Shown: positions 8,393 through 17,555 of the stretch, one piece after another
Layout of the letters: every line of letters begins with the position of its first letter
How positions within the stretch are numbered: position 1 is the stretch's first letter
From: Streptomyces massasporeus
GTDB lineage: Bacteria; Actinomycetota; Actinomycetes; Streptomycetales; Streptomycetaceae
Direction: 5' to 3'
Assembly (NCBI RefSeq): GCF_014648995.1
Contig: NZ_BMSE01000005.1
Span: 62,001 to 126,000 of the forward strand
Length of the DNA stretch: 64,000 nt
Notes under the pieces: model-generated
What the model saw: the letters and a program-made list of their open reading frames with translations, nothing else
What the model was told of the DNA's origin: nothing
The model's database searches: none
Position numbers and translations under genes: made by a program

Positions 8393-10915
8393 TCACAGCT
8401 GGCCGACGTCGGTCACGCGGACGACCGCGCGGCCCTCCGCGTCCGAGGCCGTGAGGTCGACCTCCGCGCTGATGCCCCAGTCGTGGTCGCCGTTCGGGTC
8501 GTGGAAGATCTGCCGGACCCGCCACAGGGCGTTCTCCGGCTCCTCCTCGATGAGCAGCAGCTTGGGGCCGCGGGCGTCGGGTCCGGTGCCGAGATCCTCG
8601 TACTCGTCCCAGTACTTGTCCATCGCCTCGCCCCACGCGTCGGCGTCCCAGCCGGACTCCCCGTCCATCTCGCCCAGCTCACCGACCTGGTCGAGGGCGG
8701 CCAGTTCCACCCGGCGGAACATGGCGTTGCGGACCAGGACACGGAAGGCGCGCGCGTTGGCGGTGACCGGCTTGACCTCGTCGGCCTTCTCCTGGGCCTC
8801 CTCGGCGGTCATCTCCGCCGGGTTGGCCAGCTGCTCCCACTCGTCCAGCAGGCTGGAGTCGACCTGGCGCACCATCTCGCCCAGCCAGGCGATCAGGTCC
8901 TGAAGGTCCTCGGACTTGAGGTCGTCGGGGACGGTGTGGTCGAGGGCCTTGAAGGCGCTGGCCAGGTAGCGCAGCACGATGCCCTCGGTGCGGGCCAGCT
9001 CGTAGTGGGACACCAACTCGGTGAACGACATCGCCCGTTCGTACATGTCGCGGATGACCGACTTCGGCGACAGCGGATGGTCGCCGACCCAGGGGTGGCT
9101 CTTGCGGTACGTGTTGTACGCGTGGAAGAGCAGCTCCTCCAGGGGCTTGGGGTAGGTGATGTCCTGGAGCCGCTCCATGCGCTCCTCGTACTCGACCCCG
9201 TCCGCCTTCATCTGGGCCACGGCCTCGCCGCGCGCCTTGTTCTGCTGGGCGGCGAGGATCTGCCGCGGGTCGTCCAGGGTCGACTCCACCACGGACACCA
9301 TGTCGAGGGCGTACGACGGCGACTCGGGGTCGAGCAGTTCGAAGGCGGCGAGCGCGAACGTGGACAGCGGCTGGTTGAGGGCGAAGTCCTGCTGGAGGTC
9401 GACCGTGAGACGGACGATGCGCCCCTCGGCGTCCGGCTGGTCGAGCTTCTCGACGATGCCGCCGTCCAGCAGCGAACGGTAGATCGCGATGGCCCGGCGG
9501 ATATGCCGCAACTGCTGCTTGCGCGGCTCGTGGTTGTCCTCCAGCATGCGGCGCATCGCTTCGAAGGCGTTGCCGGGGCGGGCGATCACCGACAGCAGCA
9601 TGGTGTGCGTGACCCGGAACCGGGAGGTCAACGGCTCCGGTTCGGAGCCGATGAGCTTCTCGAAGGTCTGCTCCGACCACGCGACGAAGCCCTCCGGGGC
9701 CTTCTTGCGGACGACCTTGCGGCGCTTCTTCGGGTCGTCGCCCGCCTTGGCGAGGGCCTTCTCGTTCTCGACGACGTGCTCGGGAGCCTGCGCGACGACG
9801 AAGCCCTCCGTGTCGTAGCCGGCCCGCCCGGCCCGGCCGGCGATCTGGTGGAACTCCCGGGCACGCAGGGTGCGTACACGGGTGCCGTCGTACTTGGTGA
9901 GGGCCGTGAACAGCACGGTGCGGATGGGGACGTTGACACCGACGCCGAGCGTGTCCGTGCCGCAGATGACCTTCAGCAGACCGGCCTGCGCGAGCTTCTC
10001 CACCAGACGGCGGTACTTGGGCAGCATGCCGGCGTGGTGCACGCCGATGCCGTGCCGGACGTAACGGGAGAGGTTGCGGCCGAACTTGGTGGTGAAGCGG
10101 AAGTTGCCGATCAGATCGGCGATCTGCTCCTTCTCCTCCTTCGAGCACATGTTGATGCTCATCAGCGCCTGCGCCCGCTCCACGGCCTGCGCCTGCGTGA
10201 AGTGCACGATGTAGACGGGCGCCTGCCGGGCGGAGAGCAGATCGGTGAGCGTCTCGGTGAGCGGGGTGTACCGGTATTCGTAGGAGAGCGGCACCGGGCG
10301 GGTCGCCGAGCGGACCACCGCGGTCGGGCGGCCCGTGCGGCGGGCGAGGTCCTTCTCGAAGAAGGAGACGTCGCCGAGCGTCGCCGACATCAGCACGAAC
10401 TGCGCCTGTGGCAGCTCCAGGATGGGGATCTGCCACGCCCAGCCGCGGTCGCCCTCGGCGTAGAAGTGGAACTCGTCCATCACGACCTGGCCGACGTCCG
10501 CGTGCCGGCCGTCGCGGAGCGCGATCGACGCGAGCACCTCGGCGGTGCAGCAGATGACCGGGGCGTCGGCGTTGACGGACGCGTCACCGGTGAGCATGCC
10601 GACGTTCTCGGTGCCGAAGATCTTGCACAGCTCGAAGAACTTCTCCGACACCAGCGCCTTGATCGGGGCGGTGTAGAAGGTGACCTCGTCCCGGGCCAGC
10701 GCGGCGAAGTGCGCGCCCGCCGCGATCATGCTCTTTCCGGAGCCGGTGGGCGTCGACACGATCACGTTCGCGCCGGAGACCACCTCGATCAGCGCCTCCT
10801 CCTGGTGGGGGTAGAGCGTGAGACCCCGCTCGCCGGCCCACGACTCGAAGGCTTCGTACAAGGCATCGGGGTCGGGGGTCCGCGGCAGCTGATCGATGAG
10901 GGTCACACCCCCCAT
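8393..10915 (-). CDS. DEAD/DEAH-box helicase with C-terminal DUF3516 region
   Basis: This 840-residue superfamily 2 helicase has motif I TPTGSGKS at residues 55-62, motif II DEFH at 147-150, motif III SAT at 177-179, and motif [12 protein letters not shown] around residue 360. The Ski2-like core is followed by a long C-terminal region that matches the actinobacterial DUF3516 helicases. These proteins are thought to be RNA helicases; the substrate is not established. A fragment of acidic residues near the C-terminus (DEYEDLGTGPD) is part of the family. The start is ATG 10915; a GTG nine nt further in lacks a sensible ribosome site. A 1068-residue open frame on the opposite strand is only a codon-bias shadow. 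Confidence 0.9.
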   Translation of the reverse strand: MGGVTLIDQLPRTPDPDALYEAFESWAGERGLTLYPHQEEALIEVVSGANVIVSTPTGSGKSMIAAGAHFAALARDEVTFYTAPIKALVSEKFFELCKIFGTENVGMLTGDASVNADAPVICCTAEVLASIALRDGRHADVGQVVMDEFHFYAEGDRGWAWQIPILELPQAQFVLMSATLGDVSFFEKDLARRTGRPTAVVRSATRPVPLSYEYRYTPLTETLTDLLSARQAPVYIVHFTQAQAVERAQALMSINMCSKEEKEQIADLIGNFRFTTKFGRNLSRYVRHGIGVHHAGMLPKYRRLVEKLAQAGLLKVICGTDTLGVGVNVPIRTVLFTALTKYDGTRVRTLRAREFHQIAGRAGRAGYDTEGFVVAQAPEHVVENEKALAKAGDDPKKRRKVVRKKAPEGFVAWSEQTFEKLIGSEPEPLTSRFRVTHTMLLSVIARPGNAFEAMRRMLEDNHEPRKQQLRHIRRAIAIYRSLLDGGIVEKLDQPDAEGRIVRLTVDLQQDFALNQPLSTFALAAFELLDPESPSYALDMVSVVESTLDDPRQILAAQQNKARGEAVAQMKADGVEYEERMERLQDITYPKPLEELLFHAYNTYRKSHPWVGDHPLSPKSVIRDMYERAMSFTELVSHYELARTEGIVLRYLASAFKALDHTVPDDLKSEDLQDLIAWLGEMVRQVDSSLLDEWEQLANPAEMTAEEAQEKADEVKPVTANARAFRVLVRNAMFRRVELAALDQVGELGEMDGESGWDADAWGEAMDKYWDEYEDLGTGPDARGPKLLLIEEEPENALWRVRQIFHDPNGDHDWGISAEVDLTASDAEGRAVVRVTDVGQL

Positions 10916-11051
10916 CTTGCCTGGCCCGATGCCCGATGCGGGAATCGGCTGCGGGCCCGAAGATCACGAACGCTACGCTGGGGCGCCGACGGGACGTCAG
11001 CGCGCCCGGTCAACTGGACAGCGGCACACGAGGAATGGGGCGGGCAGCGCC

Positions 11052-11846
11052 ATGATGGGACCAGCACACTCACTGTCGGGAGCCGCCGCCTGGCTGGGCG
11101 TCGGCGCGGCCGCCGCGGCGGCCGGGCACCCGATGCCCTGGCCGGTCCTCCTCGTCGGCGCCCTGATCTGCGCCGGAGCCGCTCTCGCCCCGGATCTCGA
11201 CCACAAGGCGGCCACCATCTCCCGGTCCTTCGGACCGCTGTCGCGCTGGCTGTGCGAGATCGTCGACAAGCTGTCGTACGCCGTCTACAAGGCCACCAAG
11301 AAGCAGGGCGACCCGCGCCGCTCCGGCGGGCACCGCACGCTGACGCACACCTGGCTGTGGGCGGTCCTGATCGGTGCGGGCACCTCGGCCGTGGCGATCA
11401 CCAGTGATCGGTGGGGCGTGCTCGCGGTCCTCTTCGTCCACCTGGTCCTGGCCATCGAGGGCCTGCTGTGGCGGGCGGCACGTGGCTCCAGCAGCGATGT
11501 CCTGGTGTGGCTGCTGGCCGCGACCACCGCGTGGATCCTCGCGGGGGTCCTGGACAAGCCGGGCAACGGCGCGGACTGGCTGTTCACGGCGCCGGGGCAG
11601 GAGTACCTGTGGCTGGGGCTGCCGGTGGTGCTGGGCGCGATCGTGCACGACATCGGGGACGCGCTGACCGTGTCCGGCTGCCCGATCCTGTGGCCCGTCC
11701 CGGTCGGGCGCAAGCGCTGGTACCCGATCGGTCCGCCCAAGGCCATGCGGTTCCGGGCGGGCAGCTGGGTCGAGCTCAAGGTGCTGATGCCGGTGTTCAT
11801 GCTGCTGGGCGGGGTGGGCTGCGCGGCGGCCCTCAACTTCATCTGA
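11052..11846 (+). CDS. Membrane-bound metal-dependent hydrolase (YdjM/LexA-regulated type)
   Basis: The 264-residue protein is a polytopic membrane protein of the PF04307 group, with four to six hydrophobic segments. Putative metal ligands are in APDLDHK (about residue 55) and GHRTLTHT (about residue 95), with a third site in AIVHDIGDALTVSG. E. coli YdjM belongs to this family; the substrate is unknown but lipid or cell-envelope substrates have been suggested. Start choice is between two adjacent ATGs (11052 and 11055), and no strong ribosome site separates them. It is divergent from the helicase gene. Confidence 0.85.
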   Translation: MMGPAHSLSGAAAWLGVGAAAAAAGHPMPWPVLLVGALICAGAALAPDLDHKAATISRSFGPLSRWLCEIVDKLSYAVYKATKKQGDPRRSGGHRTLTHTWLWAVLIGAGTSAVAITSDRWGVLAVLFVHLVLAIEGLLWRAARGSSSDVLVWLLAATTAWILAGVLDKPGNGADWLFTAPGQEYLWLGLPVVLGAIVHDIGDALTVSGCPILWPVPVGRKRWYPIGPPKAMRFRAGSWVELKVLMPVFMLLGGVGCAAALNFI

Positions 11847-11910
11847 CCCCCGCGTTAGCTCCGCCGACCCCAGGAAGCTCCGCCGCCCCAGGAGCCCCGC
11901 CCCGCAGGCC

Positions 11911-12156
11911 TCATCCGCCGCCGTAGCGCCGCTCGAACGCGGCGACCCGGCCCTCCGAGTCCACCGTGCGGGCCTTGCCCGTGTAGAAGGGGTGGCTCTC
12001 GGAGGAGATCTCCACGTCCACGACCGGGTAGGTCTCGCCGTCGTCCCATTCGATGGTCTGGTCGCTGGTCGCAGTGGACCGGGTGAGGAACGCGTACCCG
12101 GCGGCGCGGTCGCGGAAGACGACGGAGTGGTAGTCGGGGTGCTTGTCCTGCTGCAT
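11911..12156 (-). CDS. rpmE2: Type B 50S ribosomal protein L31 (zinc-free)
   Basis: The 81-residue product begins with [10 protein letters not shown] and contains [17 protein letters not shown] and SHPFYTGK, as in type B L31. It has no cysteine, so it is the zinc-free paralog that replaces the zinc-ribbon L31 under zinc shortage. In Streptomyces such genes are often controlled by Zur, but I see no Zur-box palindrome in the short upstream gap (12157-12191). The gene may therefore be read from the DUF5709 gene or from a different signal. Confidence 0.95.
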   Translation of the reverse strand: MQQDKHPDYHSVVFRDRAAGYAFLTRSTATSDQTIEWDDGETYPVVDVEISSESHPFYTGKARTVDSEGRVAAFERRYGGG

Positions 12157-12191
12157 GGATGCTCCTCGAACGGCTCGGGACGGGCTTGCGA

Positions 12192-12662
12192 TCAGCCGGA
12201 CAGGGTGTCCTCGTCGACGATGTGCACGGCGGCCTCCTCGGCCGACGCCGCGGCGCCGTCGATGCCCACGTCCATGGCGACCAGCGCCTCCTCCTCGTCC
12301 TCGTGGGCGCCCTCGTCGGGTGCCACGAGCCGGCCGGAGCGCGCGGCGCCGACCTCGTTGTCCAGGAGTTCCCCGTCGGAGCCCGCGCAGTCCCCGAGGC
12401 CGTCACCGTCCGGGACGGCGGCGTCCGGCAGTTCCTCGGAGAGCCGCTGGTCCAGCGTCTCGCCCCGCTGCCGCTCGGCGGCCGTCACACCGAGGTGCTC
12501 GACGGCCCAGGGCCGTTCGGGAGGGGACCAGCCCCGGTCCAGGGGATCGTCGACGCCGTCGTTCTCCAGGGTGTCCTCGGCGTCGAGCAGCCCCGTGTCC
12601 TCCCTCTGCTCGTCTTGGTCCGGCTGGTAGACGTCGTCTCCCCAGCCGTCGGAGCTGTTCAC
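12192..12662 (-). CDS. DUF5709 acidic protein
   Basis: This 156-residue protein is strongly acidic and of low complexity, as is typical of the actinobacterial DUF5709 family: a [10 protein letters not shown] opening, an [29 protein letters not shown] core, and a C-terminal part ending in [13 protein letters not shown]. It has no cysteines except one, no membrane segment and no catalytic motif. The function of the family is unknown. The GTG start sits 5 nt after a GGAGGT ribosome site. rpmE2 follows 35 nt downstream, so the two may share a transcript. Confidence 0.85.
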   Translation of the reverse strand: MNSSDGWGDDVYQPDQDEQREDTGLLDAEDTLENDGVDDPLDRGWSPPERPWAVEHLGVTAAERQRGETLDQRLSEELPDAAVPDGDGLGDCAGSDGELLDNEVGAARSGRLVAPDEGAHEDEEEALVAMDVGIDGAAASAEEAAVHIVDEDTLSG

Positions 12663-12828
12663 GGGTACCTCCAGGGGGTGGGGACGAGCCCGTTGTCACG
12701 GGACCCGCTCCGGGCCGCCGCCGCACGGAGCACAGACGCCGCCCGAACCACTGCTTTCCGGGCGCTCCCCGAGCCGGTGCCTGATTCCAGCCTTCCACCC
12801 CGCCTCGGGACCGCGCAACGCCAAGGAC

Positions 12829-12859
12829 ACGGCCGCCCCCCTGGGAGGCGGACGGCCGT
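12829..12859 (-). terminator. Candidate intrinsic terminator after the ABC exporter operon
   Basis: An inverted repeat with ACGGCCG and CGGCCGT outer arms and partly paired G/C inner arms lies 18 nt beyond the stop of the 12877 gene. It has no clear U-tract, which is usual in Streptomyces. Confidence 0.45.
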
Positions 12860-12876
12860 CTCGGACGACGAGGTGC

Positions 12877-14658
12877 TCAGCCGTGCCACGACCTCCACAG
12901 CGCCGCATACGCCCCGTCCGCCGCGACCAGCTCCTCATGGCTGCCCAGCTCGCTGATGCGGCCGTTTTCGACAACGGCGATGACGTCCGCGTCGTGGGCC
13001 GTGTGCAGCCGGTGGGCGATGGCGACGACAGTGCGGCCGTCCAGGACCCGGGCCAGGGACCGTTCCAGGTTGCGGGCGGCGCGCGGGTCGAGCAGGGACG
13101 TCGCCTCGTCGAGGACCAGCGTGTGCGGGTCGGCCAGCACCAGGCGGGCCAGCGCGATCTGCTGGGCCTGGGCCGGGGTGAGCGCCAGCCCGCCCGAGCC
13201 GACCTCGGTGTCCAGGCCCTCCTCCAGTGCACGGGCCCAGCCCTCCGCGTCGACCGCGCCCAGCGCCGCCCACAGCTCGGCATCGACGGCGCCGGTCCGC
13301 GCGAGCCGCAGGTTGTCGCGCAGGGAGCCCACGAAGACGTGGTGCTCCTGGTTGACCAGGGCCACATGGGAGCGGACGCGTTCGGCGGGCATCCGGGACA
13401 GCTCGGCGCTGCCCAGGGTGATCCGCCCGTCCCGGGGCGCGTAGATCCCGGCGAGCAGCCGGCCCAGCGTGGACTTGCCCGCACCCGAGGGGCCGACCAG
13501 GGCCAGCCGGGTGCCGGGGGAGACCTCCAGGGACACCTTGCGCAGGACGTCCACGCCCTCCAGGTAGCCGAAGTGCACCCGGTCGGCGTGCACGTGGCGT
13601 CCCTCGGGGGCCACCGACGGATCCCCGGCGTCCGGCTCGATGTCCCGGACCCCGACGAGCCGGGCCAGCGACACCTGGGCCACCTGCAGCTCGTCGTACC
13701 AGCGCAGGATCATGCCCACCGGGTCGACCAGCATCTGGGCGATCAGCGCGCCGGTGGTCAGCTGGCCGACGTCGATCCACCCGTGGAGGGCGAACACACC
13801 GCCGATCATCAGGACCGAGGCGAGCACGGTCACGTGGGTGATGTTGATGACCGGGAAGAGCACCGACCGCAGCCAGAGCGTGTACCGCTCCCAGGCCGTC
13901 CACTCCCGGATCCGCTGCTCGGACAGCCCGACGCGGCGCTCGCCCAGGCGGTGGGCCTCGACGGTGCGCCCGGCGTCCACGGTCTCGGCGAGCGCGGCGG
14001 CCACGGCGGCGTACCCGGCGGACTCGGAACGGTAGGCGGAGGGCGCCCGCCGGAAGTACCAGCGGCAGCCGACGATCAGCAGCGGCAGGGCGAGCAGTAC
14101 GGCGAGCGCCAGTGGCGGCGCCGTGATCACCAGGCCGCCCATCAGCAGGAACACCCACACCACGCCGATCGACAGCTGCGGCACGGCCTCGCGCATGGCG
14201 TTGCCGAGGCGGTCGATGTCCGTCGTGATGCGCGACAGCAGGTCGCCGGTCCCGGCTCGCTCCAGCACCCCGGGCGGCAGCCCGACCGACCGGACGAGGA
14301 AGTCCTCGCGCAGGTCGGCCAGCATTCGCTCGCCCAGCATCGCGCCGCGCAGCCGTACCTGACGGACGAACACGGCCTGGACGGCCAGTGCGGCCACGAA
14401 GAGCCCGGCGGTGAGTTCCAGCCGCAGGTCCCGCGCCCCGTCGGACACCCGCTCCACCAGTCCGCCCAGCAGCCAGGGACCGGCCATCGAGGCGATCACG
14501 GCGGCGGTGTTGACGGCGACCAGCAGCAGGAACGCCCGCCGATGGCGGCGCAGCAGTTCGGCCACGTAGGTGCGGACGGTCTCGGGGGCGCCGACCGGCA
14601 GGGTGTTCGCCGTCGTCGGGGCCGCCGGGTCGTACGCCGGTGGCGCGACGCCGATCAT
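12877..14658 (-). CDS. ABC exporter half-transporter with non-canonical signature motif (subunit 2)
   Basis: This 593-residue protein joins six membrane helices (residues about 40-320) to a nucleotide-binding domain. The Walker A GPSGAGKST (about 386), the Walker B TLVLDEAT (about 518) and the H-loop IAHRLH (about 547) are canonical, but the signature LSGGQ is replaced by LTPAQAQQ (about 489). Its partner at 14655-16460 has the complementary pattern, so the pair should form a heterodimer with one intact and one degenerate ATP site. The ATG overlaps the stop of the upstream gene by 4 nt, which supports coupled translation. The substrate is unknown. Confidence 0.92.
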   Translation of the reverse strand: MIGVAPPAYDPAAPTTANTLPVGAPETVRTYVAELLRRHRRAFLLLVAVNTAAVIASMAGPWLLGGLVERVSDGARDLRLELTAGLFVAALAVQAVFVRQVRLRGAMLGERMLADLREDFLVRSVGLPPGVLERAGTGDLLSRITTDIDRLGNAMREAVPQLSIGVVWVFLLMGGLVITAPPLALAVLLALPLLIVGCRWYFRRAPSAYRSESAGYAAVAAALAETVDAGRTVEAHRLGERRVGLSEQRIREWTAWERYTLWLRSVLFPVINITHVTVLASVLMIGGVFALHGWIDVGQLTTGALIAQMLVDPVGMILRWYDELQVAQVSLARLVGVRDIEPDAGDPSVAPEGRHVHADRVHFGYLEGVDVLRKVSLEVSPGTRLALVGPSGAGKSTLGRLLAGIYAPRDGRITLGSAELSRMPAERVRSHVALVNQEHHVFVGSLRDNLRLARTGAVDAELWAALGAVDAEGWARALEEGLDTEVGSGGLALTPAQAQQIALARLVLADPHTLVLDEATSLLDPRAARNLERSLARVLDGRTVVAIAHRLHTAHDADVIAVVENGRISELGSHEELVAADGAYAALWRSWHG

Positions 14659-16460
14659 GCCTTCTCCTCGATCTCTTCCAGTTCCTGCAGGACGTCGTTC
14701 ACGGCGACGGAGCGGTTCAGCGCGGCCTCGTCGTCCGTCTCGCGGGTGACCACCGCCCGGTAGCGGGGCTCGGTACGCACCAGTTCGCGGTGTGCGCCGA
14801 CCGCCACGGCCTCGCCGTCGTGCAGGAACACGACCCGGTCGGCGCGGTCCAGCAGCAGCGGCGAGGAGGTGAACACCACGGTCGTGCGCCCGGCGCGCAA
14901 CTCCCGCACGCCCTGCGCGATCCGCGCCTCGGTGTGCGAGTCGACGGCCGAGGTCGGCTCGTCCAGGACGAGCGCCTCCGGGTCCGTGATCAGCGACCGG
15001 GCGAGCGCGAGCCGCTGGCGCTGACCGCCGGACAGGGACCGGCCGCGCTCGGTGATCCGGGCGTCCATGGGGTCGGTGGCGTCCAGTGAGCCCTGCACCA
15101 GCGCCGCCAGCACGTCGTCGCACTGCGCGGCCGCCAGCGCCGCTTCCGGCCGGACGACGCCCGACGCGGGTACGTCGAGCAGCTCGCGCAGCGTGCCGGA
15201 CAGCAGCACCGGGTCCTTGTCCTGGACGAGGACGGCCGTACGGGCGCTGTCCAACGGCAGTTCGTCGAGCGGCACTCCGCCCAGCAGCACCGAGGTGCCC
15301 TCCTGGGACGGGTGTCCCCCCAGCCGTTCGGCCAGCAGGCCCGCCGCGTCCGGGTCGCCGCACACCACCGCCGTGAGAAGGCCGGCGGGCACGAGCAGCC
15401 CGGTCTGCGGGTCGTACAGGTCGCCGGAGGGGACGTCGGCCGCGCGTGATCCGGCGGTGTCGGTGGGCCGTTGCAGCGACAGCACTCCCGCGGCCCGCTT
15501 GGCGGACGGCCGGGAGAAGGAGTACGCCATGGCGATCTCCTCGAAGTGGCGCAGCGGGTAGGTGAGGACCATGACCGAGCTGTAGACGGTGACCAGTTCG
15601 CCGACGGTGATCCGGCCCTCGCGCGCCAGCCCCACGCCGTACCAGACGACCGCGATGAGCAGCAGTCCCGGCAGCAGGACCTGGATGGCGGAGATCAGGG
15701 ACCACATCCGGGCGCTGCGCACGGCCGCGTGGCGTACCTCCTGGGAGGCGCTGCGGTAGCGGTCGAGGAACAGTTCCTCGCCGCCGATGCCGCGCAGCAC
15801 GCGCAGGCCGGCGACGGTGTCCGAGGCGAGTTCGGTGGCGCGTCCGGCCTTCTCGCGCTGGGTGTCGGCACGCCGGGTGGCGCGGGGCAGCAACGGCAGC
15901 ACGGCGAGCGCCAGCGCGGGCAGTCCGACGGCGACGACCACGCCGAGCGCCGGCTGGTAGACGAGCAGGCCCACGCAGACCAGCACGATCGTGACCAGAG
16001 CCGCGGTGAAGCGGGACAGGGCCTCGACGAACCAGCCGATCTTCTCGACGTCGCCGGTCGAGACCGCCACCACTTCCCCGGCCGCGACGCGCCGCGTCAG
16101 CGCCGAGCCCAGATGGGCGGCCTTGCGGGCGAGCAGTTGCTGGACGCGGGCGGCCGCCGTGATCCAGTTGGTGATCGCGGTGCGGTGCAGGAAGGTGTCG
16201 CCGACCGCGTTGCCGACGCAGGCCAGCGCCAGCAGGCCGCCCGCCAGGGCGAGCCCGGTGCCGGAGCGGTCGACGACGGCCTGCACGGCGACCCCGACAC
16301 AGAACGGCAGGGCGGCGACGGAGGCGAAGTGCAGCAGTCCCCAGGCCAGCGACTTGAGCTGACCGCCCAGCTGATTGCGGAAGAGCCACCACAGGAATCG
16401 GGGCCCCGAACGCGCGTCCGGCACGCCCGGGTCGGGGTACGGAAGGTCTTGAATCTGCAT
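14655..16460 (-). CDS. ABC exporter half-transporter with degenerate Walker A and H-loop (subunit 1)
   Basis: The 601-residue protein has an N-terminal six-helix exporter domain (about 25-310) and an NBD with canonical signature LSGGQRQRLALA (about 473-484) and Walker B ALVLDEPTSAVD (about 498). The Walker A position reads CGDPDAAGLL (about 370) with no GK[ST], and the switch-histidine position reads VFTSSPLL, with no His. It therefore probably cannot hydrolyse ATP at its own P-loop but supplies the signature to the site in subunit 2. The ATG at 16460 precedes the QIQDLPYPDPG segment; the ribosome site (GGGACG) is weak. Ser/Thr-rich extra sequence at the N-terminus is absent. Confidence 0.9.
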   Translation of the reverse strand: MQIQDLPYPDPGVPDARSGPRFLWWLFRNQLGGQLKSLAWGLLHFASVAALPFCVGVAVQAVVDRSGTGLALAGGLLALACVGNAVGDTFLHRTAITNWITAAARVQQLLARKAAHLGSALTRRVAAGEVVAVSTGDVEKIGWFVEALSRFTAALVTIVLVCVGLLVYQPALGVVVAVGLPALALAVLPLLPRATRRADTQREKAGRATELASDTVAGLRVLRGIGGEELFLDRYRSASQEVRHAAVRSARMWSLISAIQVLLPGLLLIAVVWYGVGLAREGRITVGELVTVYSSVMVLTYPLRHFEEIAMAYSFSRPSAKRAAGVLSLQRPTDTAGSRAADVPSGDLYDPQTGLLVPAGLLTAVVCGDPDAAGLLAERLGGHPSQEGTSVLLGGVPLDELPLDSARTAVLVQDKDPVLLSGTLRELLDVPASGVVRPEAALAAAQCDDVLAALVQGSLDATDPMDARITERGRSLSGGQRQRLALARSLITDPEALVLDEPTSAVDSHTEARIAQGVRELRAGRTTVVFTSSPLLLDRADRVVFLHDGEAVAVGAHRELVRTEPRYRAVVTRETDDEAALNRSVAVNDVLQELEEIEEKA

Positions 16461-16780
16461 GACGTCCCAGTGGCTCGTGTCAGGGGGTGGAGTCCGGCCG
16501 AAGGCAGCAAACCGTGACAGGTTCGCCCTGTCGCGAGGTGGCGGGCAACAGGTTTTCCGCCCACCGAACGGAACCGGCCGTCCGCCGTGCGCCACCGGCC
16601 GACAACCGGCGGAATCGGCCGTTCCCCGGGCGCACGGCCGTCAGCCGGCGGAACCGGCCGTCCTCCGGGCGCACGGCCGACAGCCGGGCGCAGTCGGGCG
16701 GCGCCGGGCCGACACCCCTCGCGCACCGACTCTCCGGCCTCGGTCCGCCGTCGCCCGGAACGCGGTGTGACCATGGAGCG
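16461..16780. other. Divergent intergenic region with imperfect tandem repeats
   Basis: No gene is visible in these 320 nt between the divergent ABC exporter and L,D-transpeptidase-like genes. The main content is the three-copy repeat at 16575-16693. Promoters for both flanking genes should lie here; I could not place -10/-35 boxes with confidence. Confidence 0.6.
16575..16693. repeat. Three imperfect 39-41 bp tandem repeats
   Basis: Three successive units begin CGGCCGT at 16575, 16616 and 16655. Units two and three are nearly identical over 30 nt; unit one has small indels. Each unit includes a second CGGCCG and a GCCGGCGGAA-like end, so the block is rich in short palindromes. It sits between two divergent promoters and could be a multi-site operator or only a slipped duplication. 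Confidence 0.75.
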
Positions 16781-17512
16781 ATGCACAGTGGTGGCGTACG
16801 ACGAGCCGTGACCGCGACGGCGGTCCTCGCCTCTTTCCTGACAGTTCTGTCCGCCTGCGGCGGCGCGGAAGGCAGTGGGGCGACACAAGCCGCGGGCCGG
16901 GCGGCCCGCACCCATGCGGCCACGGCCGCCCCGACGGGCGTCCCCGGCGTCGGCGACCGGCTCCAGCGGCGGATCCCGTCCGGCTCACGTCAGGTCGTCG
17001 CGGTCTACGGCGACGGGAAGGACTCCGCCGACTCCACGGTCGTCCTGTACACGAAGCACGGCTCGACCTGGCAGCGGGAGCGCGGCTGGGCCGGGCACAA
17101 CGGCAAGAAGGGCTGGACCACCGACCACCACGAGGACGACGACCGCAGCCCCGTGGGCGTGTTCACCCTCAGCGACGCGGGCGGCGTCCTGCCGGACCCG
17201 GGCTCCGGACTGCCGTACACCCGCTCCGCGGCCTTCGCCGCCCCGCGCTGGTGGGCCACGTCGCACTGGCACGACTTCGATTACGTCATCGCCATCGACT
17301 ACAACCGCGTCAAGGGCACCCCGCCGAACGACCCGACCCGACCCGAGGGTGAGAAGAAGGGTGGCGGGATCTGGCTGCACATGGACCACGGCAGCGGCAC
17401 GTCGGCCTGTGTCAGCGTGCCCGAGCGGGCGATGAGGTACCTCCTGCGCACGCTCGACCCGCGACAGCGTCCCGTGGTGGTGATGGGGGACAGGGCGGAC
17501 CTGGCGGCATAG
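16781..17512 (+). CDS. L,D-transpeptidase-like secreted lipoprotein
   Basis: This 243-residue protein has a lipoprotein signal with lipobox LSAC at Cys26, a disordered Ala/Thr linker, then a domain resembling YkuD/L,D-transpeptidase. The catalytic-Cys region reads GSGTSACVSV with Cys210, preceded by IWLHMDHG; this matches the HxxxGxxxC...S pattern loosely. It lacks a recognisable peptidoglycan-binding domain. A role in cell-wall cross-linking or hydrolysis outside the membrane is inferred. The start ATG lies 3 nt after GGAGC. The gene is divergent from the ABC exporter. Confidence 0.75.
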   Translation: MHSGGVRRAVTATAVLASFLTVLSACGGAEGSGATQAAGRAARTHAATAAPTGVPGVGDRLQRRIPSGSRQVVAVYGDGKDSADSTVVLYTKHGSTWQRERGWAGHNGKKGWTTDHHEDDDRSPVGVFTLSDAGGVLPDPGSGLPYTRSAAFAAPRWWATSHWHDFDYVIAIDYNRVKGTPPNDPTRPEGEKKGGGIWLHMDHGSGTSACVSVPERAMRYLLRTLDPRQRPVVVMGDRADLAA

Positions 17513-17555
17513 TCGTCATTGCGCGGGTGGCCGACTCCCCCGTAGAACACCGCAC

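Noticed and set aside
8201..11407. A 1068-codon open frame on the + strand
   Set aside because: It is antisense to TesB and the helicase, both with clear motifs; such frames are common in high-GC DNA. It shows no domain.
12157..12191. Possible Zur box before rpmE2
   Set aside because: I looked for the usual AT-rich palindrome and saw none in this short gap.
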